DNA of 64,000 nucleotides from Thalassococcus arenae (GTDB lineage: Bacteria; Pseudomonadota; Alphaproteobacteria; Rhodobacterales; Rhodobacteraceae). Below are positions 18,645-27,137 of this stretch, in pieces (within the stretch, counting starts at the first letter, position 1; the number at the start of each line of letters is the position of its first letter). Position numbers and translations under genes: made by a program. The notes below the pieces were generated by a model, which had not been told where the DNA came from, did not search any database, and saw nothing but the letters and a program-made list of their open reading frames with translations. Location of the stretch: positions 1,655,001 through 1,719,000 of the forward strand of contig NZ_JAHRWL010000001.1 in the NCBI RefSeq assembly GCF_019104745.1, read 5' to 3'.

Positions 18645-18791
18645 TCACGCGCGCTTGAGCGCGACGCGCGGATCGATGCGTTTCGCGACAAAAGCCGCCC
18701 GCCGGGCGCCGCGTTGCCAGGGCATGGCGATGTCCGATTCGACCGTGGCGGCCGCGACGATCGACTTGATGAATTTGCGCTGCGTTTTCAT
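18645..18791 (-). CDS. Conserved-looking small basic protein
   Basis: A 48-residue reading frame (MKTQRKFIKSIVAAATVESD at its start, then MPWQRGARRAAFVAKR) with GGAG seven bases before the ATG. It is strongly basic with an amphipathic N-terminal helix. I recall similar short proteins with the KFI.SIV and MPW.RG.RR.AF.AKR pattern in other Rhodobacterales, so I think it is real; function unknown. The upstream extension to 18842 has no ribosome site. It stands alone between the Hint gene and pgeF. Confidence 0.6.
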   Translation of the reverse strand: MKTQRKFIKSIVAAATVESDIAMPWQRGARRAAFVAKRIDPRVALKRA

Positions 18792-18919
18792 TGTCCTGCT
18801 CCGTTCAGTCTGGTCCGGGTTCCGCCCGGACCGTTGTTTCACCTATGGAAACTGACTGTGGAATGCGGCGGACTTTTGACAAATTGGGGACAATTCAAGG
18901 CGATTTCGCTTGGACGGTC

Positions 18920-19675
18920 TTACAGCCGGATGACCGAGATCAGGCGTCCATAGTCGGCGGCCTTTTCGTGCGTCGCCCGGCGGTAGGAATAAAAGCGCTC
19001 GGCGTCGTTGTAGGTGCAGTGACGGGTCCATTCCGCCCGCACGCCGGCGCTGCGCAGCCGGTGCAGCCCGTAGGCGGGTAGGTCGAAATGCAACCTGTCG
19101 TGGCTGCCACCGGCGAAGAACCGGGCGTTGGCGGGGTCTTCGGCCAAGAAGTCGTCGAAGAACTCCGGCCCGACCTCGTAGGCTTGCTGGCTGATTGCAG
19201 GGCCGATGACCGCGGTGATAGCCGAGCGCTGCGCCCCGAGTTGTTCCATCGCGTCGATCGTAGCCTCGAGAATCCCCGCCATGGAACCGCGCCATCCGGC
19301 ATGCGCCGCACCGACCACGCCGTTTTGCGCATCGGCGAACAACACCGGCTGGCAATCGGCGGTCAGGACGGCAAGGGCAAGCCCGGGTGTCGCCGTAACC
19401 AGCCCGTCGGCCTTCGGCCGCTCGCCGTTGATCGGCGCCACGAGGCTCAGCACATCGGGGGAATGCACCTGGTGAACCGTCACCAGGTGGTCAGGCGGCA
19501 CGCCCATCGCATCGGCCACGCGGCCGCGGTTGATCGCCACGATCTCGGATTGGTCGGACGATCCCGGACCGCAATTCAGGCCGGAAAAAACCCCCGAGGA
19601 CGCGCCGCCCTTGCGGGTAAAGAACCCGTGCCGGACCGTCGAGAGAGCGGCTGAGGTGATGATTTCCAAAGTCAT
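18920..19675 (-). CDS. pgeF: Peptidoglycan editing factor PgeF (laccase-domain, YfiH family)
   Basis: A 251-residue multicopper-polyphenol-oxidase-like protein. The family landmarks are HGFFTRKGGASSGVFSGLN near residue 16, VHQVHSP, TADCQPVLF and AAHAGWRGS with the Cys and His metal ligands, and ERFYSYRR near the C-terminus. In Escherichia coli YfiH (PgeF) removes wrongly incorporated L-Ser from peptidoglycan precursors; other activities (adenosine phosphorylase/deaminase for human FAMIN) are known in the family. Its ATG overlaps the midA stop by four bases, so it is the last gene of lgt-midA-pgeF. Confidence 0.92.
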   Translation of the reverse strand: MTLEIITSAALSTVRHGFFTRKGGASSGVFSGLNCGPGSSDQSEIVAINRGRVADAMGVPPDHLVTVHQVHSPDVLSLVAPINGERPKADGLVTATPGLALAVLTADCQPVLFADAQNGVVGAAHAGWRGSMAGILEATIDAMEQLGAQRSAITAVIGPAISQQAYEVGPEFFDDFLAEDPANARFFAGGSHDRLHFDLPAYGLHRLRSAGVRAEWTRHCTYNDAERFYSYRRATHEKAADYGRLISVIRL

Positions 19676-20736
19676 GTCTGCAATCCGGGCGGCAGCGTCG
19701 CGCCGGGCGGAAACAGCCCGAGCACCTTGAACACCGAACCCATTTCGTCGGGATGCGTCAACCGGCGATGTGCTGAAACATGCGCGTTCAGCGCCGGGCC
19801 GCGCAAACCCCTGGCCAAGGCTTGCGCCCGTTGCGTGATGCCCAGCCGTTCCAGAAAAACGCCTTGGGTGGTCAAACGGGAATGCGCGGCGGGCGACGCT
19901 GCGCGGGCCAGCGCCTCGAAATCCACGTGCGCTGTCAGATCGGCCATGCCGGGCGCTGCAAGGGGATTGGCCGGGGCGTGGTTCTGCAGGGCCTGAAGGG
20001 TGTCACCAAGGCTGCGCCAGTCGCCGTAGTCGACGATCAGCGCCACACCGCCGCGATCCGCAATTCGCGCGCCGATGGCATGGGCGATGGCGGTTCCGGT
20101 GGCGCAGGTCTCGACGATGTCGCCGTCACGGGTATCCTCCACCCGGTGGGACAACGTGGCCAGGTGCGTCGGGTCGGTCAGTCCGACCTGCAGCGCGCCG
20201 TCTTGCACTCCGACAACACGTTCCCGCCAGGCCGGTCCGTCGCGGACGAATTGCCGAACGGGCAGCGCATCGAAGAATTCGTTGGCGACCAGGAACAGCG
20301 GCATGTCGGGCAGCGTACCGACGGTGTCGTGCCAGCACGGATGGGCCGCATCGAGCGCTGCGGCTTGCGACTTGCGCAAGATCGGCGAGGTTTCCACCAG
20401 GTGCAGGCTCATCGCGTCGTGGAAACCCGGCACCGACCGTGTGGCGCGCAATATGTCGGCCATCAGGGTGCCCCGGCCCGGCCCCAGTTCGGCCAGCACA
20501 AAGGGCGCGGGCGCGCCCTGGTCCAGCCAGCTTTGCGCGAGGCACAGGCCCAGCAATTCGCCGAACATCTGGCTGATTTCGGGCGCGGTCGTGAAATCGC
20601 CGTCTGCGCCCAACGGGTCGCGCGAGGTGTAGTAGCCGTGTTCGGGATGACCCAGGCACTGCGCCATGTACTCGGCCACCGTCACCGGCCCCGAGGCCGC
20701 GATCTGGCGTTTCAGCAGATCGAGAAGCGCCGTCAT
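19672..20736 (-). CDS. SAM-dependent methyltransferase, MidA/NDUFAF7 family
   Basis: A 354-residue DUF185 protein. The N-terminus has the [20 protein letters not shown] signature, then [18 protein letters not shown], the SAM-binding [16 protein letters not shown] near residue 88 and [13 protein letters not shown]. Mitochondrial homologues methylate an arginine of the NDUFS2 subunit of complex I and are needed for complex I assembly; the bacterial target is inferred by analogy. The start at 20736 overlaps the lgt stop by four bases, and its own stop overlaps the pgeF start, so the three are translationally coupled. Confidence 0.92.
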   Translation of the reverse strand: MTALLDLLKRQIAASGPVTVAEYMAQCLGHPEHGYYTSRDPLGADGDFTTAPEISQMFGELLGLCLAQSWLDQGAPAPFVLAELGPGRGTLMADILRATRSVPGFHDAMSLHLVETSPILRKSQAAALDAAHPCWHDTVGTLPDMPLFLVANEFFDALPVRQFVRDGPAWRERVVGVQDGALQVGLTDPTHLATLSHRVEDTRDGDIVETCATGTAIAHAIGARIADRGGVALIVDYGDWRSLGDTLQALQNHAPANPLAAPGMADLTAHVDFEALARAASPAAHSRLTTQGVFLERLGITQRAQALARGLRGPALNAHVSAHRRLTHPDEMGSVFKVLGLFPPGATLPPGLQT

Positions 20737-21626
20737 GCGAGAGCGCGCCGCTTTGCCCGGACGACCAGTGCCAGCCCGATCGCGATCATCGGCAGGGTCA
20801 GCAATTGGCCCATGGTCAGCCCGTAGCCGCCGACATGCATCGCCAGCCCCAGCGGATTGCCGGGCGACTGGAATTGCGCGTCGGGTTGACGGACGAATTC
20901 GACCAGGAAACGGCTGATCCCGTAACCGGCAAAGAACAGGCCCGCCACCAGCCCAGGCTTGCGCAAGGCTCCGGCGCGGAAGGCCAGCCACAGCAGCACG
21001 GCACCCAGCAGCAACCCTTCCAGCGCCGCTTCATAAAGTTGCGAAGGGTGGCGCGCGCACAGCGCACCAACCGCTTGCCCGCAATCCTGTGCCAGCGGTC
21101 CGGGAAAGATCACGCCCCACGGCGCTTCGGTCGGACGCCCCCAAAGCTCGGCGTTGACGAAATTCGCCAGCCGTCCCAGCAACAGCCCCGGCGGTGTGGC
21201 CAGCGCCATCACGTCGGCCGTGGACAGCATCGGGATGCCGTATTTCCGGCAGAACAGAACCGCGGCGACCACGACCCCCAGCAGACCGCCGTGAAAGGCC
21301 ATGCCGCCCTGCCAGATCGCCAGGATCTCGGCCGGATGCTGCAGGTAGTAGCCGGGCTGGTAGAACAGCACGAAACCCAGCCGACCACCCAGCAGGATAC
21401 CCAGAATCACCCAGGTCAGCAGGTCTTCGATCTGAGCCGGTGTCATCGGCGCGCGGTTCTCGGGCCACAGGGCTGCGCGCTTGACCGCTGCCACCGCCAG
21501 TCGCCAGCCGATCAGGATACCGGCGATATAGGCCAGCGCGTACCAGCGCAGCGCGAATTCCATACCGAAAAGCGCGATGGAAAAGACCTCGGGCGAGAGG
21601 TTCGGGAATTGGATGGCGGCCTGCAT
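20733..21626 (-). CDS. lgt: Prolipoprotein diacylglyceryl transferase
   Basis: Inner-membrane enzyme that moves a diacylglyceryl group from phosphatidylglycerol to the lipobox Cys of preprolipoproteins, the first step in lipoprotein maturation. It is 297 residues with about seven hydrophobic helices. The Lgt signature is at about residues 145-160 ([20 protein letters not shown]), and HPSQLYEA and [16 protein letters not shown] are also present. The ATG at 21626 has AGGA four bases upstream; the much longer open frame reaching 22622 is antisense readthrough of a neighbouring gene. First gene of lgt-midA-pgeF; divergent from the UbiK-like gene. Confidence 0.96.
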   Translation of the reverse strand: MQAAIQFPNLSPEVFSIALFGMEFALRWYALAYIAGILIGWRLAVAAVKRAALWPENRAPMTPAQIEDLLTWVILGILLGGRLGFVLFYQPGYYLQHPAEILAIWQGGMAFHGGLLGVVVAAVLFCRKYGIPMLSTADVMALATPPGLLLGRLANFVNAELWGRPTEAPWGVIFPGPLAQDCGQAVGALCARHPSQLYEAALEGLLLGAVLLWLAFRAGALRKPGLVAGLFFAGYGISRFLVEFVRQPDAQFQSPGNPLGLAMHVGGYGLTMGQLLTLPMIAIGLALVVRAKRRALA

Positions 21627-21720
21627 GCGTCCTGTAGCCCCGGCTTTTCCGACCAAGTCAACCTTGAGCGGTGCCGCTTTGCAGCCCATATAGAAGCGGA
21701 ATGCAACGGCGGAGTGACCC

Positions 21721-21966
21721 ATGCAAACGCGCAACAAGGTGTTCGAGGATATCTCGCAGCTGATGACCAACGCGATGGGCGTGGCACAGGGCGCCAAGGA
21801 AGAAGCCGAGACGGCGATGAAGTCGATGATCGACCGCTGGCTGGCGGACCGGGATTTCGTGACGCGCGAGGAATTCGACGCGGTTCGCGCGATGGCGCAG
21901 AAAGCGCGCGAGGAAAACGAAGCGCTGAAGGCGCGGCTCGACGCGCTGGAAAAGACGGCGAAGTAA
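21721..21966 (+). CDS. Accessory factor UbiK-family protein (BMFP domain)
   Basis: An 81-residue helical protein. A DNA-free, charged N-terminus ([16 protein letters not shown]) and a C-terminal coiled coil ([19 protein letters not shown]) match the BMFP/UbiK family. UbiK in Escherichia coli aids aerobic ubiquinone synthesis by interacting with UbiJ and lipids; Brucella BMFP trimers fuse membranes in vitro. The gene is divergent from lgt and ends four bases before the convergent stop codon of the Ldh-type gene. Confidence 0.88.
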   Translation: MQTRNKVFEDISQLMTNAMGVAQGAKEEAETAMKSMIDRWLADRDFVTREEFDAVRAMAQKAREENEALKARLDALEKTAK

Positions 21967-21970
21967 CCGC

Positions 21971-22981
21971 TTAGCCAGACAGGGCCGCGATGCGATCCAG
22001 CGTCGCGGTGCTGATGGCGACGCCTTCGGACGCCGCGCGCGTCCGTTTTGCGCCGCGCCCGTCGCCGGGCAGATGCGCCCCCTCCTGCGCGTGGATCGCG
22101 CCCACCAGATCGGTTATGCGCTGCGCGAAGGCGGCGCCATCCGCCGCGCCCGGGTCGATGGCGACGAAGAACTGCCCGGTTCTGGGCGGCCCGCCCTTGG
22201 TGCCGGAAAACGGCGAGGCATGGATGCCCAGCGTCGCCCCCGACAGCGCCGCCGCCAGCACCTCGACCAGCAGCGCGACACCCACCCCCTTGTAGCCGCC
22301 TGAAGGCGCCATCGAACCTGCAAGCCCGATCTGGGGATCGGTGGTCGGCTTGCCTTCTGGGTCCAGCGCCCAACCTTCGGGGATCGGTTTGCCTTCGCGG
22401 GCGTGTTTCATGACCTCGCTTTTCGCGATCGTGCTGGCGGATTGGTCGATCAGCACCGCCACTCCGCCCTGACCATCCGGCACTGCGATCGAGAACGGGT
22501 TGGTTCCCACCACCGGCTTGGCGCCGCCGGACGGCGCGATCGAAGCCGGAGCGTTGGTGAACCCCAACCCCACCAGTCCCGCCTGCGCCAGTCGTTGCGT
22601 GTGGCAGCCCAGAACCCCGCAATTATAGCTTTTGCGAATCGCCAGTGCCGCGATGCCCTGGTCGCGTGCCAAAGGGATCAGCCGTTCGAACCCGGCGTCG
22701 ATGGCCGGATGGGCAAAGCCCGTGGCGGCATCGGCCAGCAGGAAGGCCGGGCGCGGTTGTGTGATCGACGGGCGCGCGGTGCCGTCGACCTTGCCGCATT
22801 GCACATGTTCACAATAGATCGGGATGTAGGCCAAGCCGTGACTGGCCACGCCGTCGGCCTCGGTCTGGGCGGTGGCGACGGCCAGCGGACGGGCATTCTC
22901 GGGGCTGGTCCCGGCGGCCACCAGCGCGTCGAAGGCCAGCGCCTCTATCTTGGCCAGGCTGAGGGTCTTGGTCTCGGTCAT
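21971..22981 (-). CDS. Ldh-family (malate/L-lactate or cyclic-imine) NAD(P)H oxidoreductase
   Basis: A 336-residue protein of the unusual Ldh/Mdh-II fold (not Rossmann). Landmarks are [11 protein letters not shown] with the catalytic His near residue 50, the region AIAVRKS-like [23 protein letters not shown] near residue 165 and [14 protein letters not shown]. Members include L-lactate/malate dehydrogenases, ureidoglycolate dehydrogenase and DpkA, which reduces delta1-piperideine- and delta1-pyrroline-2-carboxylate. In an operon with a diaminopropionate-lyase-like enzyme and a dipeptidase homologue, reduction of an imino or keto acid is likely. It is the last gene of the seven-gene operon, 12 bases after DUF3726. 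Confidence 0.88.
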   Translation of the reverse strand: MTETKTLSLAKIEALAFDALVAAGTSPENARPLAVATAQTEADGVASHGLAYIPIYCEHVQCGKVDGTARPSITQPRPAFLLADAATGFAHPAIDAGFERLIPLARDQGIAALAIRKSYNCGVLGCHTQRLAQAGLVGLGFTNAPASIAPSGGAKPVVGTNPFSIAVPDGQGGVAVLIDQSASTIAKSEVMKHAREGKPIPEGWALDPEGKPTTDPQIGLAGSMAPSGGYKGVGVALLVEVLAAALSGATLGIHASPFSGTKGGPPRTGQFFVAIDPGAADGAAFAQRITDLVGAIHAQEGAHLPGDGRGAKRTRAASEGVAISTATLDRIAALSG

Positions 22982-22993
22982 CGCGGTTTCCTT

Positions 22994-23632
22994 TCAGTCA
23001 TTGTCGGTCAGCCCGGCACCGGCACCCTTTCGGCGCGACTCTTCGGTGGCGGGCGCATAAGTTCGGCCGGCGAAATGCTCCAGCCGATGCCAGTCCGTCG
23101 CGGTGGGTTCCGCGCGGGTTCGTGGCGGTTCGGTGTCGCGTGCCGGGGATGCGAGGCAAACCGCGACGCGCGTGGCGTTCGCGATGTCGGTCAGCGATCC
23201 GGCGAGCCCGACGCCATCGGTTTGTACCTCTTGCGCGTCGATGGTCAGAGCGACCGGCCGGGCCAGCTTGCGCGCGGCCTGTGCCGCGAAGGGCAGGATC
23301 AGCAGGGGTTCGGCGACGCGGCGCAGATGGGTCGGTTCGGTGTCCAAAGATCCGGCGTGATCGGCCAGGGTGACGCCTGCAAAAAACGGGCATATCGCGT
23401 CACCGACGGGATGCCATCCGTCGGCGCGCAGTTGCGGCGCCCAATCCGCCGTTGCCGTGCCGTCGAAGCGATCCAGCCAGCGCGCCAGAGCCGCGCAGCC
23501 ATCGCACCCCGCGCCATGCAGCCAGCGCACCGCGCGCCCGGCTTCGTCGGCCATGGCCCAGTCGTAACCCGCCCCGCGGGCGGCCTTGCGTGCGGTCGCC
23601 TCGACTTCACCCAACGACAGGGTCAGGCGCAT
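22994..23632 (-). CDS. DUF3726 family protein
   Basis: A 212-residue cytoplasmic protein of unknown function. The opening LTLSLGEVEATARKAARGAG followed by AVRWLHGAGCDG is the pattern I associate with DUF3726, found in Rhodobacterales and relatives. There is a Cys-rich turn (GAGCDGCAALARW). The start at 23632 has GAGG seven bases upstream; the ATG at 23638 is an alternative. It overlaps the stop of the 563-residue gene by ten bases, so it is translated with it. Its partners suggest a role in the same catabolic route. Confidence 0.75.
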   Translation of the reverse strand: MRLTLSLGEVEATARKAARGAGYDWAMADEAGRAVRWLHGAGCDGCAALARWLDRFDGTATADWAPQLRADGWHPVGDAICPFFAGVTLADHAGSLDTEPTHLRRVAEPLLILPFAAQAARKLARPVALTIDAQEVQTDGVGLAGSLTDIANATRVAVCLASPARDTEPPRTRAEPTATDWHRLEHFAGRTYAPATEESRRKGAGAGLTDND

Positions 23633-25314
23633 TCGCATGCCTCGGGATAGACCCACAGATCGGCGTTGTCCGACGCGAGGTCTTCGGGATAGGGCGCGCC
23701 GGCATACATGCAGATCCGAACCCAGCGGTCCGACCGCGGATCGAAGCGCGTGGCGCCGAAAAAGGACAGCTTGGCGCGCAGCATGTCGATGGGCATCAGA
23801 TCGGCGGCAATCGTGTTGTCGCGGATCTCGGCATAGGGCGCAAAACCGGTGATCTGCGCGCGCAGCACGGCGCGGCGGTGTTCGGGATGGACCAGAAGGA
23901 AGTCGGCAACCGGTGCGTCCGCTTTCCAGCCCGCCAGATCGGCAAAGGCGCGGGCCGCGTCGCGGGCCGGCGCAAGCGGTTGTTCGTAGTCGGCGATGGG
24001 TTCGTCGAACCGTTCGCCCAGCCGCGGTTCCAGCTTTTCCGCCGAGACATACCACGCCCGCGCCTGCTGATCGCGAGCGGACCAGTCCAGATCGAGCGCC
24101 CAGCCGAAACAGTTCTGTATCAGGGCGCGCATCTCGGCGACCTTTGTCGCGCCGTCTACCGCCAGACCGGCCTCGGCCACATCCGCCATGCAGTCCGACA
24201 ACCCGTCGACCAGGTCGGGAAAGGGTTCGAGGATCAGCGATGCGAGCAGTTCCTGGCCTTCCTCCGACAAGGCGCCTTCGCTCCAGCGGATCAAGGCGTC
24301 CCACGGCTGGGCCTGATCGAAGACCGCGGGTTGTGCGTGCCCGGTCAGGCGATCGAGATCGTCGTGCAACGCCGCCAGCTTGGCCTGTTGCACCGGGTGA
24401 TCCGACTGCCAGGTCATGACCATGCTTGCGTTACGCGCCAATAGGTCCCGGAACAGGGATACGGCCTCTGGCGTGGCGGTCTGCAGTGCGCGGATGCGCG
24501 CGATCGCCTCTTCCCGGGCCATGATCCAGTTGTTGAACAGAACCGGGTGGTTGACGATGAAAGGCGCCATGCCAAGGCCGGTGGAATTGCCGATACCCAG
24601 CCGCAGCGCGAGATCGGGGGCGAGCGTGACAGCCGCCGCACCGCCCTGGGCGCGGGCCATGTGGTTGGCCAGGTCGCGGACGAAGGTGCGGATCAGGTAG
24701 ACGCTCAGCATCTCGGCCTGGAACGGCGCCTGCAATTCGGGGCGGTCGGCCAGCGCCGCGCGATCCGCAGCACCGAACTTGCCCGAGCCGTAGACCGCCG
24801 TGGTGCGCATCAGGTAGCCCACCGCGTCGATTTCCGCCGAATCGGGCTGACACCCCTGCGACAGCGCGCCGACGACGTGATCCCACAAACGCACGGACCG
24901 GTTGGCGCGCGACAGGGTCAGTTCGCGTTCGCTGACGCGCCCGGCTTCCTGTAGCGGCACGTTGGCGGACAGTCGGGCGATATCGCCCGCTTGCGGCACG
25001 CCGTCGAACAACGCGAAGGTCGCATCCCACGCTTCGGCGATTACCCGGTCCGAACGTTTCTCGGCCGGCAGATCATGGGCGAATGCGACCAGCGAATACG
25101 TGCGGTCCGGTCCGGTCGCGGTATAGACGGCGTGACCCACCCCGCGCGCGTCGATATCGAAGACCGGCCGGTCAAAGCGCCAGTCCGCCGCCGCCATCCG
25201 CCGGGTCAGCACCCGCATGAAACTCAGTCGGCACTGATGCAGCGACCCCAGCCGGCTCAGTCTCATGACCTGCTCGGGCGGGCGCCGGTCGATTTGGGGC
25301 AATCCGTCCTTCAT
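23623..25314 (-). CDS. Large protein of unknown function in the catabolic operon
   Basis: A 563-residue soluble protein that I do not recognise. No signal peptide or membrane helix is seen. Conserved-looking segments include LHQCRLSFMRVLTRRM near residue 25, GKFGAADRAAL near 180 and GIGNSTGLGMAPFIVNHPVL near 250; the last has the look of an active-site or cofactor-binding loop. A C-terminal block runs from about residue 430 (DLDWSARDQQARAWYVSAEK) to the end. The gene overlaps the dipeptidase-like gene before it (ATGA) and DUF3726 after it, so the three are tightly coupled. Given its size and conservation of gene order in the operon it is probably an enzyme. Confidence 0.8.
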   Translation of the reverse strand: MKDGLPQIDRRPPEQVMRLSRLGSLHQCRLSFMRVLTRRMAAADWRFDRPVFDIDARGVGHAVYTATGPDRTYSLVAFAHDLPAEKRSDRVIAEAWDATFALFDGVPQAGDIARLSANVPLQEAGRVSERELTLSRANRSVRLWDHVVGALSQGCQPDSAEIDAVGYLMRTTAVYGSGKFGAADRAALADRPELQAPFQAEMLSVYLIRTFVRDLANHMARAQGGAAAVTLAPDLALRLGIGNSTGLGMAPFIVNHPVLFNNWIMAREEAIARIRALQTATPEAVSLFRDLLARNASMVMTWQSDHPVQQAKLAALHDDLDRLTGHAQPAVFDQAQPWDALIRWSEGALSEEGQELLASLILEPFPDLVDGLSDCMADVAEAGLAVDGATKVAEMRALIQNCFGWALDLDWSARDQQARAWYVSAEKLEPRLGERFDEPIADYEQPLAPARDAARAFADLAGWKADAPVADFLLVHPEHRRAVLRAQITGFAPYAEIRDNTIAADLMPIDMLRAKLSFFGATRFDPRSDRWVRICMYAGAPYPEDLASDNADLWVYPEACECA

Positions 25315-26288
25315 CGCGCCTCCGGTGAAAAGTTCTTTGCGAAAAAGCGGTACCAGTTGCCACCCATGATCGCCGCGACCTCGTCGGCGCTCATGCCGAC
25401 CGTGCGCAGGCCCTCTTCGATCCGCCCGAAGTCGCGGTTGTCGCGGAACCAGTCCGGCTGCGGCGGGAAGCCCGGCGCATCGGCCGAGCCTTCTCCATAG
25501 TCGATCCGCTTGGTCCAGCGACCCACGCGCATCCACTCCACCACGCTGTCGGGCTGATCCTGGCACAGGTCCGAGCCGATGCCGAAATGTCCGATTCCAT
25601 AGGTTTCGACGCAGCGTGCCACCATCTCGCAGAAGCTGGCCAGCGTGCAGGCGGACTTGTCGCGCAGGTGATGGGGGTACAACGAAAAACCCATCATCCC
25701 GCCGTTCTGCGTGACCGCGCGGATCACATCGGCGCGCTTGTTGCGGCGCGCCGGGGCCCAGTCGTGCGGGTTGGCGTGGGTGATGGTGATCGGGCGGGTC
25801 GAGATATCCGCCGCCTCGATGGTCGACCGGTCGGCGGAATGGCTCATGTCGACGACGAGGCCCACGCGGTTCATCTCGGCAATGACCTCGCGGCCCATCC
25901 GCGTGATGCCGGGGTCTTCGGGTTCGTAGCACCCCGTCGCCAGCAGTGACTGGTTGTTGTAGCTCAGTTGCATGAACCGCGCACCCAGGGTGTGCAGGAT
26001 TTCCACCAAGCCGATGTCGTCCTCGATCGGGCTGGGATTCTGGAAACCGAAAAAGATCGCCGTACGCCCGCTATTGCGCGCAGCGTCGATGTCGCTGGCC
26101 CAGCGGCCCCGGATGATCAGATCGCCGTATTGCTCGAATCGCCGGTTCCAGGCCTCGAGATTCAGCACGGTCTCGCGGAACGTCTCGTGGTAGGCGATGG
26201 TGACATGGACCGCGTCGACGCCACCCTCGCGCATCTGGCGAAAGATCTTTTCGGACCAGTTGGCATATTGCAGGGCGTCGATGCGCAT
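25311..26288 (-). CDS. Renal-dipeptidase-family (M19) protein lacking half of the metal ligands
   Basis: A 325-residue TIM-barrel protein of the membrane-dipeptidase family. It aligns well with the family from IDALQYANW at the start to GSDLCQD near residue 240. In active enzymes the start reads DGHND; here the His and Asp are Leu6 and Tyr8. The bridging Glu of GVEGG is Gln83 (GFQNP). The second-metal ligands His150 (DMSHSA) and His171 (ITHANPH) and Asp240 are kept. It may therefore bind one metal and catalyse a different reaction. The start at 26288 follows a G-rich ribosome site. It overlaps the next gene by four bases and lies 111 bases after the EutA-like gene. Confidence 0.85.
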   Translation of the reverse strand: MRIDALQYANWSEKIFRQMREGGVDAVHVTIAYHETFRETVLNLEAWNRRFEQYGDLIIRGRWASDIDAARNSGRTAIFFGFQNPSPIEDDIGLVEILHTLGARFMQLSYNNQSLLATGCYEPEDPGITRMGREVIAEMNRVGLVVDMSHSADRSTIEAADISTRPITITHANPHDWAPARRNKRADVIRAVTQNGGMMGFSLYPHHLRDKSACTLASFCEMVARCVETYGIGHFGIGSDLCQDQPDSVVEWMRVGRWTKRIDYGEGSADAPGFPPQPDWFRDNRDFGRIEEGLRTVGMSADEVAAIMGGNWYRFFAKNFSPEAR

Positions 26289-26399
26289 CCCGTCCCCCCC
26301 CTTCGTCGGATCGCAGCGTGGACCGGAATGCATGGTCCGGTCAAACCCTGCGTCGCGCATCGGCGGTGCATCGGAACGGGACCGGCCAGAAAGGACAGC

Positions 26400-27137
26400 T
26401 CACACCGACAACAGCCGGAAGTTCCCGGCGGGTCGGCCGTGCGGAACGTGCCGGCCCATCGCCCGGGCCAGCGCCAGATTGCTGCCGAAGACCGGCAAGC
26501 CCAGCGTTGCCTCGATATCCGGGATCACGTCCAGCGTGCGCAAGTTGGTGCAGGACAGGAACACCGCGTCGACGCCGGATCGCGCGACAGCTTCGGCCGC
26601 CGCGCGGATCGACCCCGCCGAGATCCGCACGACGCGCGCTTCCTGCGTCTCGCCAAAGCTGACGGCGTTTGCGACCACAATTCCGGCGGTCTCGAACGCG
26701 CGCCGCACCGGCATCGCGATATCGGCTGAATACGGCGACACCAGGCCGATCCGTTGCGCGCCCAGATGCCTGCACGCAGCGATCGCCGCCGTCAGCGGGT
26801 CGCACACATGCCTGGTTCGGCAGGCGCCGGATACAAGCGCGGCCACCCGCTCGGCGCCGATCAGCGTGGTGCCGGACGTGCAGGCATAGCCCACCGCATC
26901 GAATGCCGCAGCCCTGGGAAACAAGCCGGCGGCATGCGGCAGGTCGCTTTCCATGCGCGCGATGCTGTCCGAGGTAAGATCGTCGCCCGACGGGATGCGC
27001 GTAACATGCAGGGTCAGCCCGTTGTTCGGGAACAGCCGCCGGAAGTCCGCTTCGATGGTCTGGTCGGCTTGCAGGACGATCAGGCCCAGCGTGGCGGCAG
27101 TGTCGGGGTCATCCAGCGTGTAGGGAAAGCCGGTCAT
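26400..27137 (-). CDS. EutA-like Asp/Glu racemase-family protein (maleate isomerase/arylmalonate decarboxylase type)
   Basis: A 245-residue protein with the two-cysteine active site of the aspartate/glutamate racemase superfamily: YACTSGTT near residue 94 and LSCTNLR near residue 195. The C-terminal half and the glycine-rich end resemble maleate cis-trans isomerase, arylmalonate decarboxylase and the ectoine-utilisation protein EutA. It probably isomerises or racemises a small acid intermediate. Its ATG overlaps the stop of the M24 gene by four bases. Confidence 0.84.
   Translation of the reverse strand: MTGFPYTLDDPDTAATLGLIVLQADQTIEADFRRLFPNNGLTLHVTRIPSGDDLTSDSIARMESDLPHAAGLFPRAAAFDAVGYACTSGTTLIGAERVAALVSGACRTRHVCDPLTAAIAACRHLGAQRIGLVSPYSADIAMPVRRAFETAGIVVANAVSFGETQEARVVRISAGSIRAAAEAVARSGVDAVFLSCTNLRTLDVIPDIEATLGLPVFGSNLALARAMGRHVPHGRPAGNFRLLSV

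Noticed and set aside
20733-22622. 629-residue frame that would fuse unknown sequence to Lgt
   Set aside because: The extra part is in a different frame of the Ldh-type gene and crosses the UbiK gene; Lgt has a good start with ribosome site at 21626.
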